Below are positions 44,741-56,174 of a stretch of DNA of 64,000 nt, piece after piece. Made by a program: the position numbers and the translations under genes. The stretch covers positions 22,810,451-22,874,450 of the forward strand of contig NC_053149.1 of assembly GCF_016808335.1 (NCBI RefSeq), given 5' to 3'. The notes beneath the pieces were generated by a model, which was given only the letters and a program-made list of their open reading frames with translations, was not told where the DNA came from and searched no databases. Source of the stretch: Panicum virgatum (taxonomy: Eukaryota > Streptophyta > Magnoliopsida > Poales > Poaceae). Position 1 is the first letter of the stretch. Every line of letters starts with the position of its first letter.

Positions 44741-46790
44741 ATTTGATATTCTTCAACTCTTGATCTGTCGGGATTGTATGATACGGCTTCAGCTTAATCT
44801 GCCTCTCTGACAGCAACAGGTCGAAGATCTTATCAGCTTTGCTAATATCAAACCCATATTTCTCGGGTTCTTTGTTACCAAAAGGACATGAAATCAGCTT
44901 CTTATTGTTCTGAATCCATTCAGCCGATCCCATCATCTGATCATCATCTGAATTAGAACTATCTGAGCTGTCAACAAAATTGACCTTTTTCTGGAAGTTG
45001 CTTCTCTTCTGCTCATATAGTCTTGCCTCCCCTGTCATCCTGTTGGCCATCTGATTGATACTGTAGAACTCCTGGGAAGCATACTTCTTCTTGATGTGTG
45101 GCAGGAGTCCTTGGAAGGCAACCTCTGCAAGCTGCTGATCAGATAGAACCAGACTAAAGCACCGGTTCTTAACATCTCTGAACCTTTGAATGAAGGTAGC
45201 AACCGATTCATCATTCCATTGTCTCAGGTTGGTCAAATCAGTCAGTTTCATCTCTTCTATTCCGGAGTAGAAGAACTGGTGGAACTATTTCTCCAGATCG
45301 GCCCAGTATATAATGGAGTTGGCTGGCAACGTCGTGAACCACGTGAAGGCCGATCCAGACAGAGACATGGAAAACAAACACACTTTCGATGCGTCTTGCT
45401 GAGCTGCTTCTCCACACTACATGATGAATCTGTTGATGTGTTCCACTGTGGAGACTTCCCTCTCTCCAAAAAAACTTGGTGAAATCTGGAAGTTTGTACT
45501 TGTGGGGCAATGGCAGTTGATCATAAGCAGCCGGATACGAAGTTCTGTACATCAGATTATGCTGCTTTGGCTTCAAACCAAACTGATCTCTCATCATCTC
45601 AGTAATCTTAGATGCCTAGTCGATCTGTTGACTACCAACTGATGCCGCCTACGGTGCTAGTGGAGTCAACGGCAAGGCTGCCGATGCTGGCTGGACGTTT
45701 GGTGTGGCCATCGGCTGAGCAGCCGATGCAATCTGTGTGACTTGCTAAGGGGGTTGATTGGATGATGATTGGTAGAGCACCATCTCATTACTATGACTGT
45801 TCTACGTTGTCCTCTGATTAGGCTGCCGTTGTGCTATATTAGGTACGTTGGGCACATCCACATGACGCACGAAGCCAGTCGCAAGATCATGGAAAACCCA
45901 TGTGACTCCATTGGCATGAGGAAATCTATTTGCCAGGACCTCTGTAGGAGACTTGGGCTGCAGTATCATCGCCAGATTCTATTGTTGAGGTGTCGGCCAT
46001 GGGGCCGACACATTGCTTGGGCTTGCTGGCGAAGGTACTGACATAGGTGTAACCGCTGGCTGTGAAGCTGGTGCGGTATCTTAAGGCTGGGTCGGCTGTG
46101 GAGCCGATGCACTGACCTGCTGATTCATCGGCTGAGAAGCCAATGTACTTGGTTGCACTGTTGGAGATGGGATCATGAATTCTGGAGGCATACCAAGTCC
46201 AGTAGTTGGATCCCAACCAGCTGGGTATCCTGACATGAAGCTTCCCTTTGCATATGTAGCCATCGGCGTAGAATTGATGTACACAGGAGAAAACTGAGCT
46301 GACGCTACAGTACTAATCGGCTATACATCTATAACACCCTCATCTGCCTGAGCTTGAGGATGAATCTGTGAAGTACTAGTAGCTGATCAAGTACGAGAAA
46401 AGACCATCTGACTAGCCTGATGATAAGTCGGTCCCACAAATCCAGGTGTTCCCCTATATTGCAGCATCTTGAGCACAGCATTGTGGACATAGTTGGCCAT
46501 GATCGGAGCATGATTCACAAAAGCATGTCCGATTGCCTAATTCATCTGATGTATCATCCTGTCCTCCTTCTGTGACTCTTCATATGGTACAAAAGTGAGA
46601 AAATTGAACTTTTTGATTACCTCCCCACTTCTGTTGGTGCTGTAGGATAAAAGGCATTGCTGCTCAAAAGCTTCTGTGATCGCTTTAAGTTTTGCCTTTT
46701 GTTCCTCCTTCAGCTTCTCCTTATCGATCGGGATCTGGTTCCGCTCAAAAACCTCTACTTTCCCGTCGGCTGTCATCTTGATGTTTCCCG
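44741..46790 (-). pseudogene. N-terminal gag of the minus-strand gypsy element
   Basis: Minus-strand pieces: 46776-46537 (MTADGKVEVFERNQIPIDKE, a conserved start), 46284-46081 (Pro/Ser/Gln-rich, GSFMSGYPAGWDPTTGLG), and 45251-44741 (LRQWNDESVATFIQRFRD, the Retrotrans_gag core, then ELKNIKYC at the Copia insertion point). Frame changes and stops near 46510, 46390 and 45250 separate them. The coding sequence resumes at 28089 beyond the Copia element. Only gag and protease remain in the window. Confidence 0.75.
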
Positions 46791-46792
46791 TC

Positions 46793-46812
46793 CCACCGGG
46801 CGTGCCAAAAGA
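46793..46812 (-). other. Primer binding site of the minus-strand gypsy element
   Basis: Minus strand TTTTGGCACGCCCGGTGGGA lies just inside the LTR start. It is the primer-site type common in one group of grass gypsy elements and differs from the site of the related Gag-only element at 25741. Confidence 0.75.
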
Positions 46813-46814
46813 TG

Positions 46815-47836
46815 TGTTGACGCGAGATGATCACACACCAAGCCCAGGAGCCCCGTACACCAAACCCAGACTGCACTAGATTTGAACCAAGGCGTGCCAG
46901 TCAATTTGATCTGTAAATTAACAAGAAAACAGCAAACTGTCAAATTCAAGAGTGTATCGGCTGGATTTCCAAATCACTCTTACGTGGGGTATCAGCAAAG
47001 CCCTGCCGATACAGATGACGACAAAAGATCAGGTACGATGAGCATGTAATAAAAGCGATCTGCAACAGATCGGCAATGAGCTGCCGATGCCGATAAGCAA
47101 CCAGACGGCTGGATCTAAAGCTGACACGTGCCGAGTAACAATGTACAAACCCACGAATGTATGGATCTGACAAAGCTAAGCTTATGATTCAATCTAATCG
47201 GCTTTACATGGTTTATTGTGATAAACAAGGAGCTTACAGCCGATTAAACAGATCACTAAGCTGGGTGGTTTGTGAATTGATCTAAACGAGAAAACAGCGA
47301 TGCGCCCGAGATCAAAGCTAAGATAAATTCGATAAATTTTGAATAGATCTGAACGAAGCCACAGCGATGCGCTCGGAAGCTAAAGCTCAGATTTACTCGG
47401 TAAATAAAAACTTACCAGCAAACCGAGTTTCTCGAATGTGAGGCATCCTTGATCAGCTCGAAAGAACTCGCAGAAAGAAAAAGATGGCGAAGCCGCCGAC
47501 GAGAAATTAAATTGCAAGTAGAGTAAAGTTTGTTTGTTTGGATGTGTATCAACTTTTACAATAGCCGGGGGGTTCATATTTATACCCCACGCTAACACAA
47601 TCCTAGCCGATTACGGCAAAGCACAATTCTATCTTAAGAAACCTACTTTAATAAATAAAAACACCGCCTTCCATCCGGAGACCGTCTCACATCAAAATTT
47701 GCCCATAAACGCTGAGACATCTGATCGGTACCAAACCGTGACCGATCCCCTTCCTCCGTGCATCATCACCGTCTTCAATCTGGTATTCTTTCTCTTCTTC
47801 ATTCTTTTGACACGTGCCAAAAAAACGGTGTCAACA
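46815..47836 (-). repeat. 5' LTR of the minus-strand gypsy element, 1022 bp
   Basis: It starts TGTTGACGCG and ends GGTGTCAACA, with the same inverted termini as the Gag-only element at 25765-26448. The 3' LTR and pol are gone: at the far side the sequence runs into the Gag-only element and then Tat DNA. Confidence 0.85.
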
Positions 47837-48356
47837 CAAGCACAAAAGATTCACAAGTACACAACTAATACATTGATTCATTGTTCTTCCTGGCTTGATG
47901 CCCTCCATGGCCAGCGTGGACACCATGGCTGGAGCAGGTGAAGAGCCCTTCGCTTCGCCGCACATCGCCTGCCTGGTCCTCGAGGCCACCCAACTCACGG
48001 GTTGTGGTCGCACACGCATGCCGCCCTCGTGTTGCTGATCCTCGTCGCAACCCTAGCCTCGACGCACATAGTGGCCTCGACGCGAGGCGGCCCTGATGCG
48101 GGAGCCGGCCCTCAGAGGTGGCCTTGCTGCGGGAGTCGGCCCTCGACGGGAGGCGGGCCCGGCGCTGGAGGCGTCCCGGCGGGGAGGCCATGGGGGAGAA
48201 CGGCGGGGAGGCACCATAGTCATGTGGCCAAGCCGACTTGGGGCCTGCCATGGCGAGTGGGCCGCAGGTAGCCAATGCAGGCTGCCGAGGGTCTATAGCT
48301 TAGGCGGCGTGGGGGGTGGGGGCCGTGTGGGGAGGGGGTGGGGAGTTTTTATCGTT
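47837..48356. other. GC-rich unassigned stretch
   Basis: Open frames run on both strands (for example minus 48275-47865), but they are rich in Ala, Arg, Gly and Ser as GC-rich noncoding DNA would give. I recognise no domain. It may be flanking DNA of the candidate CACTA-like element that starts at 48357. Confidence 0.3.
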
Positions 48357-48536
48357 CACTAGTGTTTTCTAAAGATTCCTTCCCTAGGATTTTCTTCACA
48401 ATCCGTAGGGAAATTTTGATTTCCCTAGGGTTTTGAATGGCTTCTAGGGAAATATTTGACCATTCCCTAGGATCTAGTATCGATTTCCTAGGGAAATCAC
48501 ACAGCACACCCCAACAGGCCAGCACCATTCATTTTA

Positions 48537-48889
48537 GGGTTTTTTTTGATTGGTGCCATTACAATTTCTGGAGTTCGGTTATATGCCATTACAATTCAAC
48601 TATTCCGAAATATGCCATTACAATTCCAAGTTTCACCGAGCCACGCCATTTTCTACGTATCCCTCGGCACAGGGCCCACCCGCAGGCATACGTATACGGT
48701 AGGACACGATGGGCGGACGCATTTGCCCCTCCGCTCGCGAGTAAAGACGCTGGCAGCCCTCTCCATCCTTTCGCCCGCTCTCACTCTCGCCCCTCTGCCT
48801 CTCCTCTTCCCCCCTCCCCGGCGACGGCGGTGGAACCCTAACCCTAGCCCGCCGGAGCACTGAATCCATCCCCGCTGCCGCCTCCAGAT
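48537..48889. repeat. Left TIR of the MULE
   Basis: It contains three spaced copies of TGCCATTACAATT in the first 90 bases and ends in a telo-box-like AACCCTAACCCTAG. It matches the right TIR in inverse, except for about 90 bases near 48727-48820. The transposase ATG lies 37 bases inside, so the TIR is the likely promoter. Confidence 0.92.
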
Positions 48890-48926
48890 CTAGGGCTGGA
48901 GCTCTGATGCTGATCCACTGACCAGA

Positions 48927-51912
48927 ATGGCGGATCCCGCGGAGCCGGAGCACGGTGAGGAAAGGTATGGATCTGCATCCTTGATATGCTTTTACAGCTC
49001 CGCTAAGTTGCACTGACGCAATAGGCATTCTCGTTGCATTGACCCTAGTATCGTTTTTCATCGGCTCTTGATGTTTGCTGGTAGGGTTCGTTTATTCTCG
49101 TTGGAGATTAAAGTCGAAGGGTTCTGTACAACAGACAGTAATGGTAGGAAATCATACACGAAGGGTAGGGTGATTAAGTGGGATGTCGAGGTAGGATCGT
49201 TCTCATTTGACTTGCTGATGCAGAGCTTGAGCAATGAGTTGAAATGGTCCCCCCTCCAGAGTCCCTGTTTGTGGATCTTTGACAAAAGGATTTGTGAAGA
49301 CGTCAGACTAGTGAATGACCTTCAGATGGAGGATTTGATTGAGATGTATAAGGAGCAGATGCAATGTGAAGTTGTTGTAGGCATATTTGACAAAGAAATT
49401 GCAGATGCTGATGAGTTTGCTGACCTAGAGCCCCTTGAATTCATTCCACCTAATAATCAAGAACCAATTTGGCAAGACAGTCCCAATCATGAGCAACCTA
49501 TCACTTCTGATACTGATATACCTATCCCTCCTGATGCTGAGCAGCCTATCCCTAGTGATGCTGACCCAAATGGAGGAACAGAGTATCCTCCAGACAGAGA
49601 GCCAGACATATTTGATAATGAGGAGGAGTATGTGGGTTTTGATGATGAGGGAATGTACATGCCAGTACCTGACACGCAAAACACTAATAATGCTGGTCCT
49701 GCTAACAATAATGGTGGTGGTGCTGCTGGTGGTGCTAACAATGCTGCTGGTGGTTGTGGGTCTAACAATGCTGCTGCTGAAGGAGGCTTTTCTCTTGAGG
49801 CAGAGGTTGATGATGCAGATCCACTGGAGGTGCATGTGATTCATGATCCAGAGAACCCCAAGATCATCAAGGGAGCGCAATATCCTGATATTATTACATT
49901 TAGGAAGGCAATTAGACATTTTGCAGTGAAGAAAGGCTTTGAGTTTGCTAAGCTCAAAACTGACAAGACAAGGTTCATTGCCCAGTGCAAAGGAGAGGGG
50001 TGTCCTTGGCGTATACATGCTTCTAGGATTTGGGATGACAAGACAATAGAGGTAATTATGTCAGTAATGCTTTATTTCAGCTGTTTTCTGTCTTTGTGCA
50101 ATGCTCCATTCAGAATGTAACCCATTGCTATATTTTTTTAGATCAAAACACTAGTTGATGAACACAACTGTGCTACAACAAAACTTAGAGAAGGCAAGAT
50201 GGCAACTCAAGGTTGGTGTGCAGACAGGTTGGCAGACTGGCTGAAGAAGAATCCAACCAAAGGTGCATCTGACTGCAAGGAGAAGTTGGAGACTGACTAT
50301 GGCATCAAGTTGAAATACTCCAAGGCCTGGTCAGGTATGAAAGTAGCATTGGAGCAGATCCACCGTAAATATGAGGAAAGTTTTCAGCTTTTGTTCAATT
50401 GGGCTGCTCAAATTGAAAGAGTCTCACCTGGTAGCTTAGTACAGATAGAGCTAGACAAGATTGGTGAGAAACACAGGTTCAAGAGGATTTTTGTAGCTCT
50501 TAGGCCTTGTATAGATGGATTCAAAGCTGGGTGCAAACCTTTTGTTGGTGTAGATGCATCCAGTTTAAATGGCAAGTACAGAGGCCAGTTAGCTTCAGCA
50601 ATAGGTGTAGATGGACACAATTGGCTCTATCACATAGCCTATGCAATCTTTGACTCATAAATAGAAGACAATTGGAAGTGGTTTATGGAGCATCTGTGCA
50701 AAGTCATTGGAGATGTTCCAAACTTGGTCATATTCACAGATGCATGTAAAGGACTAGAGACAGCAGTGGGTGCTGTGTTCCCAAAAGCTGAGAATAGAGA
50801 ATGCACTATTCTGGTGAGGTGATCACTGATCATTTATACCCTGCAGCTAGAAGCTACACACAAGGCATGTTTGAATGGCACATGAAGAAGATATTTGAGT
50901 TTGATCCTGACACAATAGATTACCTAGATCAGCACCACAGTAGGATTTGGTACAGATGTGCCTTCTCTGAAAGCTCAAAGTGTGATTTCTTGACAAATAA
51001 TGTCTCAGAGAGCTTCAATGCTCAGATAAAGAAGTTCAAAGGTTTGCTAGTGCATGAGTTAGTTGACAGAATCAGAGAGCTTATAATGGAGAAGAGGTAC
51101 ACAAGAAAGGTGCTTGCTAGGCAGTGGGAAGATGGGGTACTCCCCAATGTGATGAAGGACCTGAACTTGATCAACAACAACCTCAAAGTGGTCAAAGTAG
51201 CAGTTAGTGATGTTGACATTGCAGAAGTCACCATCTTGGATGACTGGAACAATCAGAAAAGGCACATGTAGAGAGTGGCAGGTGACAGGCAAGCCCTGCA
51301 AACATGCTTTGGCATGGATTCTGTCCAATAGAGGGTTAAAGATTGAAGATTATGTCCATGAATACTACTCTGTGGCTAAGTTCAAAGCAGCCTATGAGGA
51401 CAGAATTGAGCCTTTGCCAGATAGGTCACAGTGGCCACAAGTGCAACTTGGATTCAATGTCTATCCACCATTGCTGGGTAGAGGAGCAGGAAGACCCAAG
51501 GTGCAAAGGATTAGAGGTTTCTTGGAGAAAAGAGCTGCAAAAAAGAAGGTTAGATGCAAGAGATGTAGAGATTTTGGTCACTTTGAAAAAACATGCAAGC
51601 TGCCAGAGGTTGGAGAAGATGGTCAGACAGCTGCACCTAAGAAGAAGTCCAAGAAAAGGTATCATTCTGTCCACAATTGCAATCTATGTAATCTCACCTT
51701 GACAATATCTAATCTCACCTTGCTAATGTAGGAAAGAGCATCCAACAGATGAAGCTGGTCCCTCCCAACCCAAGAAAAAGAAAGTTCAGAAGAAGAAGAA
51801 GGGCACCCCAAAGAAGAAGAAGACGCCAATCAAAAAGAAGAAGAAGAAGGCCACAGCTAACCCACCCACTACTGTTCTCAGTAGCATCAAAAAGCTTATG
51901 TTTCCAAACTGA
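48927..51912 (+). pseudogene. mudrA-like MULE transposase, four exons, broken
   Basis: Exons 48927-48964, 49085-50051, 50142-51658 and 51732-51912 join in frame at GT-AG sites. The protein has an acidic, Gly/Asn-rich N-terminal part and the MuDR DNA-binding domain (FRKAIRHFAVKKGFEFA, CPWRIHASR). The MULE transposase core follows with FVGVDASSLNGKYRGQL (first Asp) and VIFTDACKGLE (second Asp). After it come a SWIM-type finger lacking its first Cys (CREWQVTGKPCKHALAW), a CCHC knuckle (CKRCRDFGHFEKTC) and a lysine-rich tail that is probably nuclear-targeting. Defects: TAA at 50658-50660, a frameshift with a small deletion near 50805, and another near 51255. It would cut and paste the element by its TIRs if intact. 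Confidence 0.92.
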
Positions 51913-52320
51913 TGAACCTGTGTGTTCAACCTGTGTTGCAAACATTGTGGCTTATAGAATATGAACCTGTGTGTTCAACAACTCTTTGTGGTATTCTGTG
52001 AACCTGTGTATGGCCTTGTAATGGTCTGATGGTTTGTGAACAACTGTGAGATTTCTGTCAGCTAATGTGATGCTAAGTTATGTCTCAATTTCTGTCATTT
52101 TCTGTTATATTGCTGTGTCGCTTTCAGTCATATTGCCGTGTCACTTTCAGTCATTGTTGTGCCACTTTCTGTTACCTGATCATTTCTGTCAATAGCAAAA
52201 CAAGCATCTCACTCTGAATTCAGCAATTCATTAGCATTCAAACAAGACATTCCAGTGCAACTCACAAAACACACATGATAGCATTGAAACAAGTCAGCAT
52301 TTTATTCATTTCAGAGCATC
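51913..52320. other. Intergenic stretch between the convergent MULE genes
   Basis: 408 bp holding the 3' UTRs of both genes. TTTCTGTCA and CATTTCTGTT words are repeated about six times between 52045 and 52195 (TTTCAGTCATTGTTGTG and similar). No coding frame. Confidence 0.5.
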
Positions 52321-52848
52321 TCACTTCCACATTTCAGCAACAACAACACCAAATAGAACACCTACAAGGCCTACTAACAGAGGCACTACAACTGATGACT
52401 CAAGCACAATCTGCAACTTCCTAGACTCTTGTTCAGACTTCTGCTTCCAAACCGCAGCTCCAAATCTATCAAGATTTTCCTTCACCTCTGCCAATTATTG
52501 CTTCAAATCCTTCAATTCGGCGCACCAGTCACCACCTGCAGCTTCGCACCGCCATGGATGTGCTTCCAAGCCCTCATACTCTGCCTCAGAGCGGATAAAG
52601 CCACAAGTATTGGGATCACCCTGCATCGAATTGGAGAATCAGAAGAAGGAGACAGTTCAACCAAGAATTATATGAACCCAAACCTTGATGTTGAACGGGC
52701 ACTTCAAGAACCACTACCCAAATGTGTCCTTCTGATGGCTCTGGATCCGCACCAAAGGAACCAGGCAAGACGGGCACACCCTCCTGCCGCTCGCCATCGC
52801 GCTCGAGCCCGTGGACTTCATCGGGCTGCCCGACCACTTCGACGTCAT
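52321..52848 (-). pseudogene. GRF-type zinc finger protein with C-terminal membrane segment, second MULE gene
   Basis: Two exons on the minus strand, 52848-52684 and 52620-52321, join in frame over a 63-bp GT-AG intron; about 154 codons. Exon 1 starts MTSKWSGSPM and holds CPSCLVPLVRIQSHQ then WFLKCPFNIK. Exon 2 begins GDPNTCGFIRSEAEYE. Together these give the C-x2-C...C...C pattern of a GRF zinc finger. Next comes a charged helical part (LAEVKENLDRFGAAVWKQKS) and a hydrophobic C-terminus (VVVPLLVGLVGVLFGVVVA) fit for a tail membrane anchor. Stops: TAG between the two halves of the finger (before WFLK) and TAA after LKDLKQ; both fit CAG/CAA-type or G-to-A change. GRF fingers bind nucleic acid in other proteins; the role here is unknown. 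The start lies just inside the right TIR. Confidence 0.8.
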
Positions 52849-52918
52849 CGCTTCACGGCCTAGGTTTAGGGTTGCGCCGCCTCGGGGGGAGAAGAGAGAC
52901 AGGGTGAGAGCAAGCGAG

Positions 52919-53175
52919 GAGGCGGCAGCAGGGATGGATTCAGTGCTCCGGCGGGCTAGGGTTAGGGTTCCGCCGCCGTCGCCGGGGCAAATGCGTCCGC
53001 CCATCGCGTCCTATCGTATGTGTACGCCTACGGGTGGGCCCTGTGCCGAGGGATACGTAGAAAATGGCGTGGCTCGGTGAAACTTGGAATTGTAATGGCA
53101 TGTTTCGGAATAGTTGAATTGTAATGGCATATAACCAAACTCCAGAAATTGTAATGGCACCAATCAAAAAAAACC
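52919..53175. repeat. Right TIR of the MULE
   Basis: Inverse copy of the left TIR with a handful of substitutions (GTACACATACG against GTATACGTATACC, for example) and without the roughly 90-bp segment. It ends GGCACCAATCAAAAAAAACC at 53175. Confidence 0.92.
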
Positions 53176-53199
53176 TTCATTTTAAAATCCATCCCCGCC

Positions 53200-53925
53200 G
53201 CTCCCTCTTTCCAATCCTCATCCTTATCTCTTTTCTCTCCAATCCTCATCCTCCTGGGATCGGGGCCAAGGGAGGAGCTCGCCGGAATGGCGCGACACTC
53301 AGGGCAGGGGAGCTCGCCTGCGCGTGTCGCCCAAGGCCGAGGGAGGAGATCGCCGGGCCGGCGCGGTTCCTGGGGCCGGGGACCTCGCCGAGTCTGCGCA
53401 CGGCGCCCGCAGCCGGGAGAGGAGCACGTCGGGCCGGCACGGTGCCTGGGGCCGGGGACCTCGCTGGGCCTGCACGCAGCGCTCGCTACCGGGGGAGGAG
53501 CTCCCCGGGCCAACGCGTGGCGCCCGTCGGCGGGGAGCTCGTCGAGCCTGCACGCGGCGCCCTTGGCCGAGGGCCGGAGGTCGCCGGTACTGGTCACGGC
53601 GCTGCAGTACAAGGCGGAGCTCGCCTGGCCAGCGTGGTGCATGTGGCTGGGGGCGGAGCTCACTGAGCCTGCGCGCGGCGCCTGCGGACGGGGGAGGTGC
53701 TCACCGGGCTGGCGAGGCGCCCGCAGCAGGGTGCCGGAGGTCGCCGCTCCTGCTCGCGGCGCTGGGGTACACGGCGGAGCTCGCCGGACCTGCACGAGGC
53801 CCACTGCCAGGGCTGAAGCTCGCTGGGTCTGCACGCAGCACCGGGGGGGCTGAGGGTGGAGCTCACCGTGGCGGCGCGGTGCTGTCGTGCTGGGGCTGAG
53901 GGCGGAGCTCACCGTGGGGCTGTTT
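53200..53925. repeat. GC-rich degenerate minisatellite-like block
   Basis: A very GC-rich stretch in which GGGAGGAGCTCGCCGGGC-type, CTGCACGCGGCGCC-type and GGGGCCGGGGACCTCGC-type words recur every 40-60 bases, about a dozen times. Open frames cover both strands (for example minus 53912-53028) because stop codons are rare at this composition. No domain is recognised. Confidence 0.6.
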
Positions 53926-54066
53926 TTTTTATTGTTTCTGGAAAGATTCCCTAGAGTTTCTGATTTCCTAGGGAAAGCTTTCCGCCTTTCCCTGCCTTTC
54001 CCTACCGTATTCCGTCTGAACCGTAGGGTGCTATTTCCTATCGAATTTATCCCTATAAACCTTTTC

Positions 54067-54425
54067 GGCGCTGTTTAGTTCCCACCCCATAAACCCCGTA
54101 AACACAAAAAAAATGTCATATCGAATGTTTCGACACATGCATGGAGTATTAAATGAAGTCTATTTATAAAAATTTTTGCATAGATGAGCTGTAAATCGCG
54201 AGGCGAATCTAATGAGCTTACTTAATCCATGATTTGAATTATTGATGCTACAGTAACCATACTTTAATTATTAATTAATCATGGATTAATTAGTATCATT
54301 AGATTCGTAACGCGATTTACAACCCATTTATGCAAAAAATTATGTAAATAGATTTCATTTATTACTTCAAATTAGCAAGATTCCATCGCAAAAAATTTTT
54401 GCAAAACATCTATACACGACCTTCC
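54067..54425. mobile_element. Fold-back MITE of the grass GTTTAGTTCCC group
   Basis: It starts GGCGCTGTTTAGTTCCC and forms a long hairpin: TGTAAATCGCG...GCGAATCTAATGAGC (54190-54235) pairs with ATCATTAGATTCG..CGCGATTTACA (54297-54321), and pairing continues outward through TTTTTGCATA. The loop contains GATGCTACAGTAACCAT. The right end decays before the mirror of GTTTAGTT, so that terminus is truncated and the duplication cannot be read. Confidence 0.8.
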
Positions 54426-54517
54426 TTACCAAATTTCCTAGGGAAATGATCCCCTAGAGTTTTTCAAACATTTCCCTAGAGTTTTGGCTCTCGGGAAACT
54501 TGCCGACACTACTAGTG

Positions 54518-55359
54518 GAGGTTCTTTACTTTTAGCCTGAGGGAGGGGATTTTGAGGTTTCGTTGGGCGCCAAGCGAATTCACGGGCGTCAATATTTGCA
54601 TTTCGGAGATGCCGAAAATATAAGACGAGCACCGAGTTTGCCGGTCAAAACTCAAAACTGTGAGAGGCAAGCCAGATTCTCGTTAACTATTTATTATCAC
54701 ACATAATTTTAATACATCCATGTACTTGCATATAATTGTCTTCTAATTTAAAGATGTTAATTATTTACTATAGGCGTACAAACCATAGTCATCAAATTCT
54801 AAAAACTTTGAAAAACTGATCAGATGCAAGTAAAGAGTATTTGTGAATTAATAAATATCAAATAATATTAGGTAACTATGAAAACTTGATTTAAAGTATA
54901 TAAACATTTTAATTTTTTCTGTGAAAAGTTGCATGCGATCTTCAAATACGTGTTTGTACTCATACATATATTTTTTTGTAATTTAATGGTATTTTTCTAC
55001 AGGACATGTAGTTCAAATGTGAAGTTATTCCAATGAAAAGGCATAAACACATTTAAATTCTCAAAAATATATATTATTGTCCAAGATGTGTTCGTGATCA
55101 AATGGTTTCATTTCCAACATCCCATATATCCGATTTCACTTTTCCTAACCTGTGCATCCGTTCCCGCTCTCGTTCCCGAATGAAAAGTGCTTATGTTCTG
55201 TTAAGTTCATTAACTGGTACGGAGTATGGACTACAGCACACTTTAACTTGTGATGTTTACAACTCACAGCACACAAACACCCATAAAATACCTTAAGTTC
55301 TCTTAAACATATAGCTTATTTCTTGGATTTATTTTATATAGCTTATTTCTTATCCCTTA
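54518..55359. other. AT-rich intergenic DNA
   Basis: Nothing recognisable. Short frames such as 55102-55296 (+) have no family features. Confidence 0.5.
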
Positions 55360-55447
55360 CTCCCTCTGTCCCTTTTTGTTTGTCGCTCACGAAACAAGAT
55401 CTCACAGGCACGGTTTTCTAGCGACTTTTAAAACGGGACGGAGGGAG
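55360..55447. mobile_element. Stowaway MITE (Tc1/mariner type), 88 bp
   Basis: CTCCCTCTGTCCC at the left and GGGACGGAGGGAG at the right are perfect Stowaway inverted repeats apart from one base. TA lies on each side (55358-55359 and 55448-55449). Confidence 0.93.
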
Positions 55448-55449
55448 TA

Positions 55450-55989
55450 TGTTTGACTTGAGCTATAAAAACTGTGTGAGAGATGTACAATTTTGTGAAT
55501 AATGTATCGTTTCACTTTACTAAAACTGAGTAATTTTTTTACAGCAAGCTTATGGTCCAAATATATGTTGTCATGTCAATTTGTAAAAAAAATTTACCAA
55601 GTCTAGATATTATTGTAATTATTATATGATAATTTGAAGAAAGAAGTTTGAATTGTCCCTAGAAAACAATTGAGTTTTTCATTTATCTCTAGGATTTGAT
55701 ATAAAATAGAACATATGAGACTAACTATATTTTTTGTGCAATTATTGTTTTTATCTTATTGGATGGACATCTAGTTCAATTTAGAATTAATTGGTAGAAA
55801 TTCATTTAATATATAGAAAATAATAAATCAACTTCGAAAATTTTGAAACTTCTACAACACACCTTATATATGATTTATTATTAAATAAAAAATATATTAA
55901 GGTACATAAAGTAATTATTTTTTGTTAGTACTTCACATTGTTGCAATAAATTAAAGAAAAAGAAAGTTAAACGGGTCAAGGAACCTGAC
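55450..55989. other. AT-rich intergenic DNA
   Basis: Nothing recognisable on either strand. Confidence 0.5.
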
Positions 55990-56174
55990 TAGGGCTGCTT
56001 CGTGGGTAAGACACAACTTTTTCCGATGGTCCATCTCTAATCTAACGATACGGAATCGATCCATGATTGATAAAAAGACCAGCGGACTGAAAACCCTAGC
56101 GCCCTCTCCCTCTCCATCTCCCTCTCCCAAACCGACGACGCTTCCCTTCCCTCCGCCTCCTGAAAGCGATCGGG
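55990..56174 (+). promoter_or_regulatory. Gene-leader-like segment cut by a Copia LTR
   Basis: AT-rich DNA gives way to GAAAACCCTAGCG (telo-box-like) and a CT-rich stretch (CCCTCTCCCTCTCCATCTCC) followed by CCGACGACGCTTCCC. This is the look of a grass promoter and 5' UTR. It stops at CGATCGGG, where the Copia LTR begins. The downstream gene is not identified. Confidence 0.4.

Larger units (their letters stand above)
48537..53175. mobile_element. Two-gene Mutator-like element (MULE), 4639 bp
   Basis: Long terminal inverted repeats (GGTTTTTTTTGATTGGTGCC at both ends) are flanked by a perfect 9-bp duplication TTCATTTTA (48528-48536 and 53176-53184), the Mutator signature. The left TIR runs to about 48889 and the right from about 52919; a stretch of roughly 90 bp in the left TIR is missing from the right. 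A mudrA-like transposase reads rightward from inside the left TIR. A GRF zinc-finger gene reads leftward from inside the right TIR, so the two converge as mudrA and mudrB do in maize MuDR. Both copies contain stops. Confidence 0.95.
48357..54517. mobile_element. Candidate CACTA-like element split by a MULE and a MITE
   Basis: Both outer regions (48357-48500 and 53930-54517) are full of TTTCCCTAGG/CCTAGGGAAA words, which looks like a subterminal array. The outer ends read CACTAGTGTTTTC (48357) and, in reverse, CACTAGTAGTGTC (from 54517). They agree for seven bases, and the rest needs a 3-base gap. No matching 3-bp duplication is seen (GTT against GAG). Without the MULE and MITE it would be about 1.1 kb and non-coding. 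Confidence 0.35.

Noticed and set aside
53028..53912. Minus frame of 294 codons and overlapping plus frames
   Set aside because: It runs from the MULE right TIR across its target duplication into a GC-rich repeat block, so it cannot be one gene.
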